Part shown: positions 24,874 to 32,276 of the stretch, one piece after another
Position numbering within the stretch: position 1 is the first letter of the stretch
How the letters are laid out: each line of letters starts with the position of its first letter
Position numbers and translations under genes: made by a program
Notes under the pieces: generated by a model
Database searches by the model: none
What the model saw: only the letters and a program-made list of their open reading frames with translations
What the model was told of the DNA's origin: nothing
Assembly: GCA_002422395.1 (NCBI GenBank)
Contig: DIUY01000012.1
Span: 62,001 to 126,000, forward strand
Length of the DNA: 64,000 bases
Source: Methylococcaceae bacterium UBA6146
Lineage (GTDB): Bacteria; Pseudomonadota; Gammaproteobacteria; Methylococcales; Methylomonadaceae
Reading direction: 5' to 3'

Positions 24874-25269
24874 TCAACTAGCGGGCTGCTTGTTGATGTG
24901 CGACGCCAAGGCGCTGTCCATCATTGCCACATGCAGCCCGAACCATTGCGGGAGCCGTTCCTTGACAAATGAGCGGCCAAAAACAATCAGGCCCTTATCG
25001 ACCCGTGATTTAAACTGCTTGAACTCACCAAGCACCCGCTGGTGTTCGCCTTTATGGTCGGCCACGCCAGGGTATGCGTATTGCGCCATCAATTGGTTTT
25101 CCCGCTCGAAATGCTGTTCGGTATGTTCGTATAACTGCTGGAACAACGCGGGGAAATCCCCGTTATCGGCGGTGTCCAACGCATTCAGCAAGTTGATGAA
25201 TTCCTCATGATCCTTATCAATCGCCCCGTAAGCCACTGTAAGCGCTTCAGTTTTTTCCAGTAATGCCAT
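24874..25269 (-). CDS. Single-domain bacteriohemerythrin
   Basis: 131-residue four-helix O2-binding protein with a non-haem diiron site. Ligand-bearing segments: AIDKDHEEFINLLNAL, HTEQHFERENQLM, HKGEHQRVL and LHVAMMDSALA, all in the usual order and spacing. ATG at 25269 with AAGGTGG upstream is preferred over GTG at 25296. In methanotrophs bacteriohemerythrin is known to bind O2 and has been proposed to deliver it to methane monooxygenase. In this arm, next to nif accessory genes, O2 buffering for nitrogenase is an equally reasonable inference. Confidence 0.9.
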   Translation of the reverse strand: MALLEKTEALTVAYGAIDKDHEEFINLLNALDTADNGDFPALFQQLYEHTEQHFERENQLMAQYAYPGVADHKGEHQRVLGEFKQFKSRVDKGLIVFGRSFVKERLPQWFGLHVAMMDSALASHINKQPAS

Positions 25270-25315
25270 CTTCGCCACCTTATCCGATTCAAACACAGTT
25301 CAACAGGCTGCCCTG

Positions 25316-25936
25316 TCAGTCCACACGATACCCTTCTTCCAGCAAAACCCGTCTGACCACCGGACGCGCCAACATCAGGCGATAGTGCGCCAAGCACCGT
25401 TCCGGTAATGCAACGCCGGTTTTGTCTGCCCAAAATTCGACATAAAACAACGCGGCATCGGCAATGCTGAAAGCACCCGCCGCATAGCCTTGCGGCGGCA
25501 AGCTGCCGTTAACCACGGCGAACGCCCGGTTGACGATGTCCAGCCCTTGGGCTTTGACGGCCTCGAAATCGGCGGCGTTGGCGGCGAATTTGTCGGTGGT
25601 GAAAATCCTCGCAAAACCTTGCCCATGGAGCGTGCCGACCACATAATCTATCAGCTCAATGACGCGGGCGTCACCGTCCGGGTCGCCAGGTAACAGTTTG
25701 GCTTTGGGATAGCTGCGTGCCAGCCAATAGGCAATGGCTTGGAATTCGGTCAGTGCCGAACCGTCGTTGCGCACCAACGTCGGGATGGTGGCTTTGGGGT
25801 TGATGGCCAAATATTCCGGCGTGGTGTGGTCGCCAGCCATCAGATTGACCAGATGCGCTTCAAAAACCAAGTCGAGCTCTTCCAACAAAATATGGATGCC
25901 GGTCGAACAGGAGCCGGGGGTCATATACAATTTCAT
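25316..25936 (-). CDS. Glutathione S-transferase family protein
   Basis: 206 residues. An N-terminal thioredoxin-fold domain (MKLYMTPGSCSTGIHILLEEL) has the cysteine and serine of the beta-class GST active site (PGSCS), the cis-proline NPKATIPTL and glutathione-contacting LTEFQAIAYWLAR. The helical C-terminal domain has FSIADAALFYVEFW. GST-like genes occur in other nif regions. Detoxification or thiol protection of Fe-S enzymes is inferred only from context. Confidence 0.88.
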   Translation of the reverse strand: MKLYMTPGSCSTGIHILLEELDLVFEAHLVNLMAGDHTTPEYLAINPKATIPTLVRNDGSALTEFQAIAYWLARSYPKAKLLPGDPDGDARVIELIDYVVGTLHGQGFARIFTTDKFAANAADFEAVKAQGLDIVNRAFAVVNGSLPPQGYAAGAFSIADAALFYVEFWADKTGVALPERCLAHYRLMLARPVVRRVLLEEGYRVD

Positions 25937-25965
25937 GCGGTTTTCCTATAGGTTGTTGAGCTGCG

Positions 25966-26430
25966 TCACCGGCATTCCAAGACATGCGCATTAGCCTCTA
26001 ACGCGAAGTTTTGCCATAGCAAGGCGATGTCGCGTTTCACTTCGTTCACATAAACCTTATCCGTTTTATGTTTGTCAGGAAAATTGGACAAGGCGCAAGA
26101 TGTGCGATGTTTATCGACGACAAACAGTAAAAATTCGTCGATATAGCCATCGAAAGCCACCAATGCCTGTTGGGTTAAATCCGCTAAGCCCCGATTGATT
26201 GGGGACCGGCTGCTATCGAACGGTAAAGTTTTCAGATACGCCAAGGCTTCATCGTAAGCCTGTGCCAAAACAGCCAGCACATTGCGTTGGAAACAGCCGT
26301 CCCATTGCTGGCGCGAAAGGTCTTGGGCAAGCAATTGTCCGTAGTGGTTTCTCAGTAACGGCTTTTGTCCTGCGATATAGCAATGGAATTGGGCGATGCT
26401 ATCGGCGTTGTTCTGTAGGTTCATCGTCAT
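25966..26430 (-). CDS. Hypothetical protein, first gene of the leftward nif-associated arm
   Basis: 154 residues, soluble, predicted mostly helical. It has cysteines (QFHCYIAG, WDGCFQRN, RTSCALSN, HVLECR) and a HCYIAGQKPLLRNHYGQLL start. No domain is recognised. AGGGA six bases before ATG 26430 (second codon of the open frame) supports the start. It directly precedes the GST gene (29-base gap) and follows the proposed NifA/sigma-54 promoter, so it should be the first translated product of that operon. Confidence 0.7.
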   Translation of the reverse strand: MTMNLQNNADSIAQFHCYIAGQKPLLRNHYGQLLAQDLSRQQWDGCFQRNVLAVLAQAYDEALAYLKTLPFDSSRSPINRGLADLTQQALVAFDGYIDEFLLFVVDKHRTSCALSNFPDKHKTDKVYVNEVKRDIALLWQNFALEANAHVLECR

Positions 26431-26545
26431 CACTGTCCCTTGCTATAAAGTGCTAACACGGTAAAAAAAGCCTGTCGCAATTGGGTTAGTTAGGGCATGG
26501 CGCTATGCCCAATGTGGTGATCGTATCGGATCAAAGGAAAGGGCA

Positions 26546-26562
26546 TTCAAGAATGAGGCCAA
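26546..26562 (-). promoter_or_regulatory. Possible sigma-54 promoter of the leftward arm
   Basis: On the minus strand TTGGCCTCATTCTTGAA: TGGC at -24 and TTGA where TTGC is expected at -12, with correct ten-base spacing. It is weaker than the two rightward sites and lies about 115 bases before the gene start. Confidence 0.4.
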
Positions 26563-26662
26563 CTTGCACCAGCTAGGGCATCAATTGGTTTAAAGCCAAG
26601 CGGCACGGCTTTTTCCGGCTATTCAGCCAGTATGGCTAGGGCTTATCGCTGGCATCAAACAC

Positions 26663-26678
26663 TGTCATAAATCCGACA
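26663..26678 (-). promoter_or_regulatory. Putative NifA upstream activator site of the leftward arm
   Basis: TGT-CATAAATCCG-ACA is an exact TGT-N10-ACA match, about 100 bases upstream of the possible -24/-12 element at 26546-26562. Confidence 0.55.
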
Positions 26679-26805
26679 AAATCCGGCTTGCCGACTAAGG
26701 GCGAGAACAAGGGGGAATGGTTTTCCAAAGCAAATTGCCACTAACAAAAGCAGCTGGACACGTAGATTAGAGCGAGTGGGTGAATATCTAACAAGGTTTT
26801 GTGGA

Positions 26806-27129
26806 GAAGTTTGCTCACTTTGAACATTTACTTCCTTATCTCGCTAATTGTTACGGAGTTGCCCATGGTTATTTACAATTGATGCAAATGCTATAAACGG
26901 GTTGATGATTGACCGTTTTTTCAAAAACGTACTCTGTACGTTGCCACACATATGGCAAACTTTTTTCTTAGAAGCTGATACGAATATCGGCCCGGCGGCA
27001 CACAAGGCTTAGGGTTTGGGCTAATGAACCTTTGGGTGATTTGTTAGTGGCGCTTGACTGCGAATGGGAGGGTCGTAAATGCACGACAGGGCTTAAGTGC
27101 GGCCATGAAAAAATTACAAAAATTCGCGC
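26806..27129 (+). repeat. ~320-base imperfect direct repeat, copy B (right flank of nif island)
   Basis: Direct-oriented partner of 20499-20817, with the same order of conserved blocks and scattered changes. The rest of the region from 26434 to 27313 shows no gene. Confidence 0.9.
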
Positions 27130-27313
27130 CCAGTAAAATAGCCGCTACAATCCCCCATTAGCTTGATGGGGACGGCGATAGCATCGTTGTGGTAGCGGTG
27201 GGTTTTAACCCCTTAATAACGTAGAGTGCCTTGTGCGCTGTATTACCAGGCGGGCTTTGAACCACAAATCGTGGAGGGAATCTAAAAAGGCGTTCCTACG
27301 AGATTAAAAAACG

Positions 27314-27404
27314 GGTGGTGGTAAAAAGGGTAATGATATTTTGGAGTCAAAAACATGTTTTTTGACTCCGTTGTCACTTAAGCATTTGAATGTTTGCCAC
27401 TACC
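27314..27404 (+). repeat. Dispersed palindromic repeat, family A, copy 3
   Basis: GGTGGTGGTAAAAAGGGTAA, a hairpin with arms GGAGTCAAAAACA / TGTTTTTTGACTCC (27343-27369), then CACTTAAGCATTTGAATGTT and GCCACTACC. It lies in the leader of the P-type ATPase gene. Confidence 0.85.
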
Positions 27405-27462
27405 AAAAAGCTTATGGATGATCACTTGGTTTTTATCCTCTCTTGTTACAAAGGTAATCAAC

Positions 27463-29415
27463 ATGGCCAAAATACAGCAATCAACGATACCCACTGCAAA
27501 ATCGGAAAATATCATCGCCATTTTGAGTCTGCTGGGTATCGGCTGTTATCTGGTATTGCGCTATGCACTCGATATTGGCCATGACATCTATACCTTGTCG
27601 TTAAATGCGGCATTAACTTCAGCGGTTACTAATTTTTACCAGGGACAATTTAATTTCACCATTGCACTGGTGCAGCTGCCGCTGATCCTGCTATTAATCC
27701 TTGGCGGTATTCCCTTGGTTTATAAACTTGCCGTCAAATTATTTCAGGGCGATTTTGGCGCTGACCTGCTGGCGGGGCTATCCATTGTCACAGCGGTGGC
27801 CTTGGAAGAATATCTGGCTGGCGGTTTAGTGGTGTTAATGTTGTCCGGCGGCGCGGTGCTGGAATCTTATGCGGTACGCAAAGCCTCGTCGGTGCTGGAG
27901 GCTTTAGCCAACCGTATGCCGTCAGTCGCCCATAGAAAATCAGGCGATAAACTGACCGACATCAGCACCGAACAGGTCATGATCGGCGACACCTTATTGA
28001 TCATGCCGTATGAACTTTGCCCCGTTGATGGCACGGTATTGGAAGGTACAAGCACGATGGATGAATCCTATCTGACCGGCGAACCCTACATGATGTCTAA
28101 AACCAGCGGTTCCAAAGTCATGTCCGGGGCTATCAACGGTGATTCAGCCCTAACCATCCGCGCCGACAAGCTGGCTGTTGATTCCCGTTATGCAAAAATC
28201 ATGGAAGTTATGCGCTCATCCGAGCAGTACCGTCCGAACATCAGGCGGCTGGGCGACCAACTGGGCGCGCTTTATACCCCTTTGGCCGTGATCATTGCCG
28301 TGATTGCCTGGGCGGTCAGCGGTGATGTCATCCGCTTTCTGGCGGTGCTGGTTATTGCCACGCCATGCCCGCTGCTCATTGGCATTCCCGTCACCATTAT
28401 CAGCTCAATTTCACTGGCCGCCCGGCGGGAAATCATCATCAAGAATCCGGCCATTCTTGAAACCATAGGCACTTGCCGCACGGCGATTTTTGATAAAACC
28501 GGCACGTTGACTTATGGCCGCCCGACGCTAACCGCCCTGATTCCCGGCAAAGGCCATCATGAACAGGAGGTGCTGACCTTAATCGCAAGCCTTGAACGCT
28601 ATTCCAAACATCCACTATCCAGCTCCATTATTAAAGCCGCGGAAAAAGCCTCTTTATCATTACTGAACGTGAACAATATCACCGAGCTGCCCGGAGAAGG
28701 GCTTAAAGGTAATGTTGCCGGAAAACAGGTGCAGATCACTAGCCGCAAAAAGTTCGTTGAGCAACATCACCCAGCGGTTGAAGAGCATTTGCCGCCTGTC
28801 ACCGGCGGCATGGAATGTATTGTCCTGATTGATGACGCTTATGCGGCAACGCTGCAATTTCGCGATGAAGTGCGTACCGACAGCTCATCATTTATCAACC
28901 ACTTACGGCCAAATCACCTGTTTGAGAAGGTGCTGCTGGTGTCGGGCGACCGCGAGTCAGAAGTCTGTTATCTGGCCGAAAAAGTCGGCATTCAACATGT
29001 TTATTTCAGCCAAAGCCCCGAACAGAAACTGGAAATAGTGCGTAATGAAACCAAAATGGCAAAAACGGTGTTTTTGGGTGACGGTATTAACGATGCCCCC
29101 GCGCTCACCGCTGCGACTATCGGCATAGCCTTTGGTCAGAATAGCGACATTACCGGCGAATCGGCTGATGCCGTGATCATGGACAGCTCTCTGTTAAAAG
29201 TCGATGAGCTTTTTCATATCGGCCAGCGGATGCGAAAAATAGCCTTGCAAAGCGCGGTAGGCGGGATGGCATTGAGCCTGATAGGGATGGTGTTTGCCGG
29301 ATTGGGTTTTCTTTCGCCCGTAGCCGGCGCTGTCACGCAGGAGATTATTGATGTCTTTGCGGTATTAAATGCCTTACGGGCGGCTATTCCGCCTAAAACG
29401 CTTTCAGATTATTGA
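27463..29415 (+). CDS. Heavy-metal translocating P1B-type ATPase
   Basis: 650-residue inner-membrane metal pump. Hallmarks: actuator TGEPYM (in MDESYLTGEP), membrane motif ATPCPLLIG, phosphorylation site IFDKTGTLTYGRP, the P1B HP motif YSKHPLSSSI, and GDGINDAPALTAA. There is no N-terminal metal-binding domain. TPC replaces the CPC of copper or zinc pumps, so the metal is uncertain (Mn, Fe, Co and others are possible). The start is ATG 27463 after AAAGG; the frame runs further upstream into repeat A, which is not coding-like. Its position beside the nif island may suggest iron or metal supply, but it is outside the flanking repeat. Confidence 0.9.
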   Translation: MAKIQQSTIPTAKSENIIAILSLLGIGCYLVLRYALDIGHDIYTLSLNAALTSAVTNFYQGQFNFTIALVQLPLILLLILGGIPLVYKLAVKLFQGDFGADLLAGLSIVTAVALEEYLAGGLVVLMLSGGAVLESYAVRKASSVLEALANRMPSVAHRKSGDKLTDISTEQVMIGDTLLIMPYELCPVDGTVLEGTSTMDESYLTGEPYMMSKTSGSKVMSGAINGDSALTIRADKLAVDSRYAKIMEVMRSSEQYRPNIRRLGDQLGALYTPLAVIIAVIAWAVSGDVIRFLAVLVIATPCPLLIGIPVTIISSISLAARREIIIKNPAILETIGTCRTAIFDKTGTLTYGRPTLTALIPGKGHHEQEVLTLIASLERYSKHPLSSSIIKAAEKASLSLLNVNNITELPGEGLKGNVAGKQVQITSRKKFVEQHHPAVEEHLPPVTGGMECIVLIDDAYAATLQFRDEVRTDSSSFINHLRPNHLFEKVLLVSGDRESEVCYLAEKVGIQHVYFSQSPEQKLEIVRNETKMAKTVFLGDGINDAPALTAATIGIAFGQNSDITGESADAVIMDSSLLKVDELFHIGQRMRKIALQSAVGGMALSLIGMVFAGLGFLSPVAGAVTQEIIDVFAVLNALRAAIPPKTLSDY

Positions 29416-29727
29416 AGCACCTATAACGTACTTAAATTGGGCGTATTCTGTATTTGATGGCATAACGTGCAGCTTACCCCGTTCCTTGCTTCATCATAGC
29501 GCTAATGGCTTCAGCTTAGGAAGGCGCGGTCTAAAAGGCCTTTCGGTCCGTTAAAATTTTTCGCTTCAAAAGCCGCTGGACGCCTAGCAGCCGTGGTTAC
29601 GCTAAACATACCGCCCACTGCCAAGTGGGTTATATGTGCTGGCGGGCGACTCCTTATTTTGCCGATTAAACCCTTGTAAAGTAGTCGCTACGGTTATCTC
29701 AATAAAGGCTTTGCGGCGTTGATTGCG
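29416..29727. other. Gene-free stretch between ATPase and sox genes
   Basis: About 310 bases at the convergent ends of the ATPase and soxA genes. I see no gene or clear terminator. Confidence 0.35.
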
Positions 29728-30570
29728 CTATTTGCGCACACTAGGCCCCGATACGGGAATCCCCTGTCCTATAAAACCCAAAAAATATTCCAGATCACGC
29801 AACTCCACACTTTGTTCGGGTAGTGGTTGGGCGCGGATTTGTTCCAGGCATTCGGCAAAGCGGCGGTGCAAACTGCCTAGTTCCCCCCATTTTAAGCGAT
29901 AGACCGGCCAGTTTGCGGTGTGCCCTAGCAGCGCACTGAGTGTTTCCGAACGGATTTTTTTGCCTGCATTCTGGATATGGCAGGTGGCGCAGGCGAAATT
30001 TAATTGGCCACGCCGCCGATAATAGAAATCTTGCCCTTGCTGGTAAGCCGCTAAGGCATGCGGGTCATCTTCTGGAACGGTCGTGTCAATGGCCTTGCCC
30101 CGCGAGCGGTAAGCCATGAAGGCCTGAAGCTTTAGCATGTCGCTATGTTGATAACTTAATGGCGATTCCCGATTGGCAAACCGGCAATCATTAATGGCGA
30201 CCGGTAGGGTCAGCACCTCGCCCCGTGTTTTATCCCATTGCGGATAGCGGTGGGCAATGCCCGGGTCAGGGAAACAGTCGGCGTAACGCCTGCCGTTAGC
30301 GAATGCCCCATTAAATAAGATTTCCCCTTGTTCGATGGCCGGTTCGTAGGGCGGGAACTCTTCTATCGCCTGCCAAGACTCACGTGCGACCGTATCTATC
30401 GTATACACCCCGTTGCGGTAATCCGCTAAGGTCAACTGGGGAAATAATTGCTGGTAATAGTGTCTCAGGCCAGTTTGGTCTTGGCGTGGTCCTGCGTGTG
30501 ACGGTAACACCCATAATAGGGCCAGCAATGCCAAATACAGGGTTTTATTTAAGGGTATGGTCAGCGGCAT
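29728..30570 (-). CDS. soxA: Sulfur oxidation c-type cytochrome SoxA
   Basis: Periplasmic subunit of SoxAX, which attaches thiosulfate to the SoxY cysteine. The 280 residues have a signal peptide (LYLALLALLWVLPSHAG), one haem site CATCH (~205) and the catalytic cysteine in RRFAECLEQIRAQPL, which becomes the cysteine persulfide haem ligand in SoxA. Only one CxxCH is present, so this is the monohaem type. ATG at 30570 overlaps soxZ by 26 bases. Last gene of the thiD-thiE-soxXYZA operon. Confidence 0.92.
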   Translation of the reverse strand: MPLTIPLNKTLYLALLALLWVLPSHAGPRQDQTGLRHYYQQLFPQLTLADYRNGVYTIDTVARESWQAIEEFPPYEPAIEQGEILFNGAFANGRRYADCFPDPGIAHRYPQWDKTRGEVLTLPVAINDCRFANRESPLSYQHSDMLKLQAFMAYRSRGKAIDTTVPEDDPHALAAYQQGQDFYYRRRGQLNFACATCHIQNAGKKIRSETLSALLGHTANWPVYRLKWGELGSLHRRFAECLEQIRAQPLPEQSVELRDLEYFLGFIGQGIPVSGPSVRK

Positions 30571-30856
30571 CTTTGTTGCCCAGATTGTCAACCCAGATGA
30601 TGTTGATTAGGTCGCCGGTTTTGCCGCCTTTGAGCATAAAAGAGAAATACGGGTCTTTAGATATGCTCGTGCCCATCACGCAATTGACCAGCACCGTCTG
30701 ATTCAGGCTTAGGGTGAGTTCCTGAATGAAATGTGCGGGGATGAGCCGGTTGGTGGTTTTGTCACGATTGCGGCCATGTTCCATGGGATGGGTGATTAAA
30801 ACCCTAATCTGGGTGTTGCCGTCGATGCGTTTGCTGCGGATTTTAATGCTGGACAT
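30545..30856 (-). CDS. soxZ: Thiosulfate oxidation carrier complex protein SoxZ
   Basis: 103 residues, MSSIKIRSKRIDGNTQIRVL, with MEHGRNRDKTTNRLIPAHFI and a C-terminal KDPYFSFMLKGGKTGDLINIIWVDN typical of SoxZ. It pairs with SoxY as the periplasmic substrate carrier and has no signal, because it is co-exported with SoxY. GGAGG precedes ATG 30856, one base after the soxY stop. Confidence 0.93.
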   Translation of the reverse strand: MSSIKIRSKRIDGNTQIRVLITHPMEHGRNRDKTTNRLIPAHFIQELTLSLNQTVLVNCVMGTSISKDPYFSFMLKGGKTGDLINIIWVDNLGNKDAADHTLK

Positions 30857-30857
30857 A

Positions 30858-31319
30858 TCAACCTCCACAGCCGCCGATAGTGACTTTAACCCGTTCTTTG
30901 GCGCGGTAAAAGCCGTCGCTGGTCTCAATGAGCGCGATTACATCAGCAGTTTCCGCCATTTTCAGCCGCGCCGACACTGAGGCTTCGAGGGCTGGGCTGA
31001 GTTCAAAGCGGATTGCCAGCGGGACGGGGTTTTTTTCGACCAATAGCGAGATGCTTTTAACGTTAGCCAGGGTAGTGCTGACGCTCACAGGGACTAACGC
31101 GCCATTTTCAGCGATGAGGGGGATTTTAATGCTGATCTGGTTGGTGTCCGTTATTTTTTGGTTTAGCACCAGGCGTTTTAACGTCGCGTCGAGCAATCCT
31201 GGGGCAAAATCTTCCGTTTTCCAAAAGGCATGTGCTCTAGGGATGCGTAACAATCCGGATGCCATTGCCACGGCGACGGTGGCGGTTTTTTTGATGAATT
31301 GTCGGCGAAAATTAGTCAT
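30858..31319 (-). CDS. soxY: Thiosulfate oxidation carrier protein SoxY
   Basis: 153 residues. Twin-arginine signal (MTNFRRQFIKKTATVAVAM ... AHAF), an immunoglobulin-like core, and the swinging arm ending KVTIGGCGG, whose cysteine carries the sulfur substrate. The start at 31319 is chosen for the Tat signal; the frame extends 59 codons further without meaning. Carried between soxX and soxZ. Confidence 0.95.
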   Translation of the reverse strand: MTNFRRQFIKKTATVAVAMASGLLRIPRAHAFWKTEDFAPGLLDATLKRLVLNQKITDTNQISIKIPLIAENGALVPVSVSTTLANVKSISLLVEKNPVPLAIRFELSPALEASVSARLKMAETADVIALIETSDGFYRAKERVKVTIGGCGG

Positions 31320-31332
31320 GAGCGTTCCTGGT

Positions 31333-31662
31333 TTAAGGCAACTGCCAAAGATAATCAACCACCTGATCCAGCTCGGCCTCACTGAGGATTTTGTTTTTAC
31401 CAAATGGTGGCATACTGGTTTCGGGGTTGAATTGGCTGGCATCAAAAATAAACGCGCGTAATTGCCGTTTGTTTTCAAACCGGCTGGCAACCGCACTTAA
31501 GGCCGGGCCGATAGTGCCGGGCGATTCGCCGTCGGCAATGGCATGACAGGCCAGGCAATTGCCTTTGTTGCGTTCGAAGGCGATGCGCTTGCCTTGATCC
31601 AAGCGTTCTTGTGTGATGCCGCAAGCGCTCAGCAAGGACAGCAACAAGATCCATGCTTTCAT
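31333..31662 (-). CDS. soxX: Sulfur oxidation c-type cytochrome SoxX
   Basis: 109-residue monohaem partner of SoxA. The N-terminus MKAWILLLSLLSACG looks like a lipoprotein signal (LSAC). The haem site is CLACH (~37-41) and the distal methionine is in ETSMPPFGKNKIL. The start ATG overlaps the thiE stop (ATGA), showing that the thi and sox genes are one transcript. A lipid-anchored SoxX is less usual than a soluble one. Confidence 0.92.
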   Translation of the reverse strand: MKAWILLLSLLSACGITQERLDQGKRIAFERNKGNCLACHAIADGESPGTIGPALSAVASRFENKRQLRAFIFDASQFNPETSMPPFGKNKILSEAELDQVVDYLWQLP

Positions 31663-32276
31663 CGGAACAAGGCCTGATAAGAACGCGCCGCCTGTTCGGG
31701 TCTGGCGTCATCAAACAGCCCGCCGATAACGGCTAATAAATCTGCACCCGCTGATATTAATTGTCCGCCGTTGTCCGGTAGGATGCCGCCGATGGCGACG
31801 ATAGGGACTGTCAATGCCCGCTTGGCCTGTTGTAGCGTGGCAAGCTCGGCGGGTGCGGCCAACGGTTTGGAATTGGACGGGAAAAAGCGCCCGAACGCGA
31901 CATAATCCGCGCCTTCTTGCTGCGCGGCTAAGGCTCTGGCTAAGCTGTTGTAGCAAGACACACCTATAATTGCCGCCGGACCCAATAAGTCTCTGGCCGC
32001 GCGGATGTCACTGTCATCTTTACCCAAATGCACGCCCGCCGCACCAACCCGCACTGCTAATCCAACATCATCATTAATAATCAGCGGCACTTGCAGGCTA
32101 TCGCACACAGTGGCCAGACCGGTGGCTAACAGCATGGCGTCAATAGGGTTTTTGTCGCGGTATTGCACAATGGCCGCACCGCCTTGAATAGCCGCAGTGA
32201 TTTCAGCAATCACCCGGTCGGTTGTTTTATGTTCGGTCTGGGTAATTGCGTAAAGCCCTCGTGTAGGGCATTTCAT
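31659..32276 (-). CDS. thiE: Thiamine-phosphate synthase
   Basis: Joins HMP-PP and the thiazole phosphate to thiamine phosphate. 205-residue TIM barrel: AIQGGAAIVQYRDKN (pyrophosphate region), IINDDVGLAVRVGAAGVHLGKDD, GVSCYNSLARALAAQQEGADYVAFGRFFPS and PIVAIGGILPDN are family signatures. It overlaps thiD by four bases upstream and soxX by three bases downstream. Confidence 0.96.
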   Translation of the reverse strand: MKCPTRGLYAITQTEHKTTDRVIAEITAAIQGGAAIVQYRDKNPIDAMLLATGLATVCDSLQVPLIINDDVGLAVRVGAAGVHLGKDDSDIRAARDLLGPAAIIGVSCYNSLARALAAQQEGADYVAFGRFFPSNSKPLAAPAELATLQQAKRALTVPIVAIGGILPDNGGQLISAGADLLAVIGGLFDDARPEQAARSYQALFR

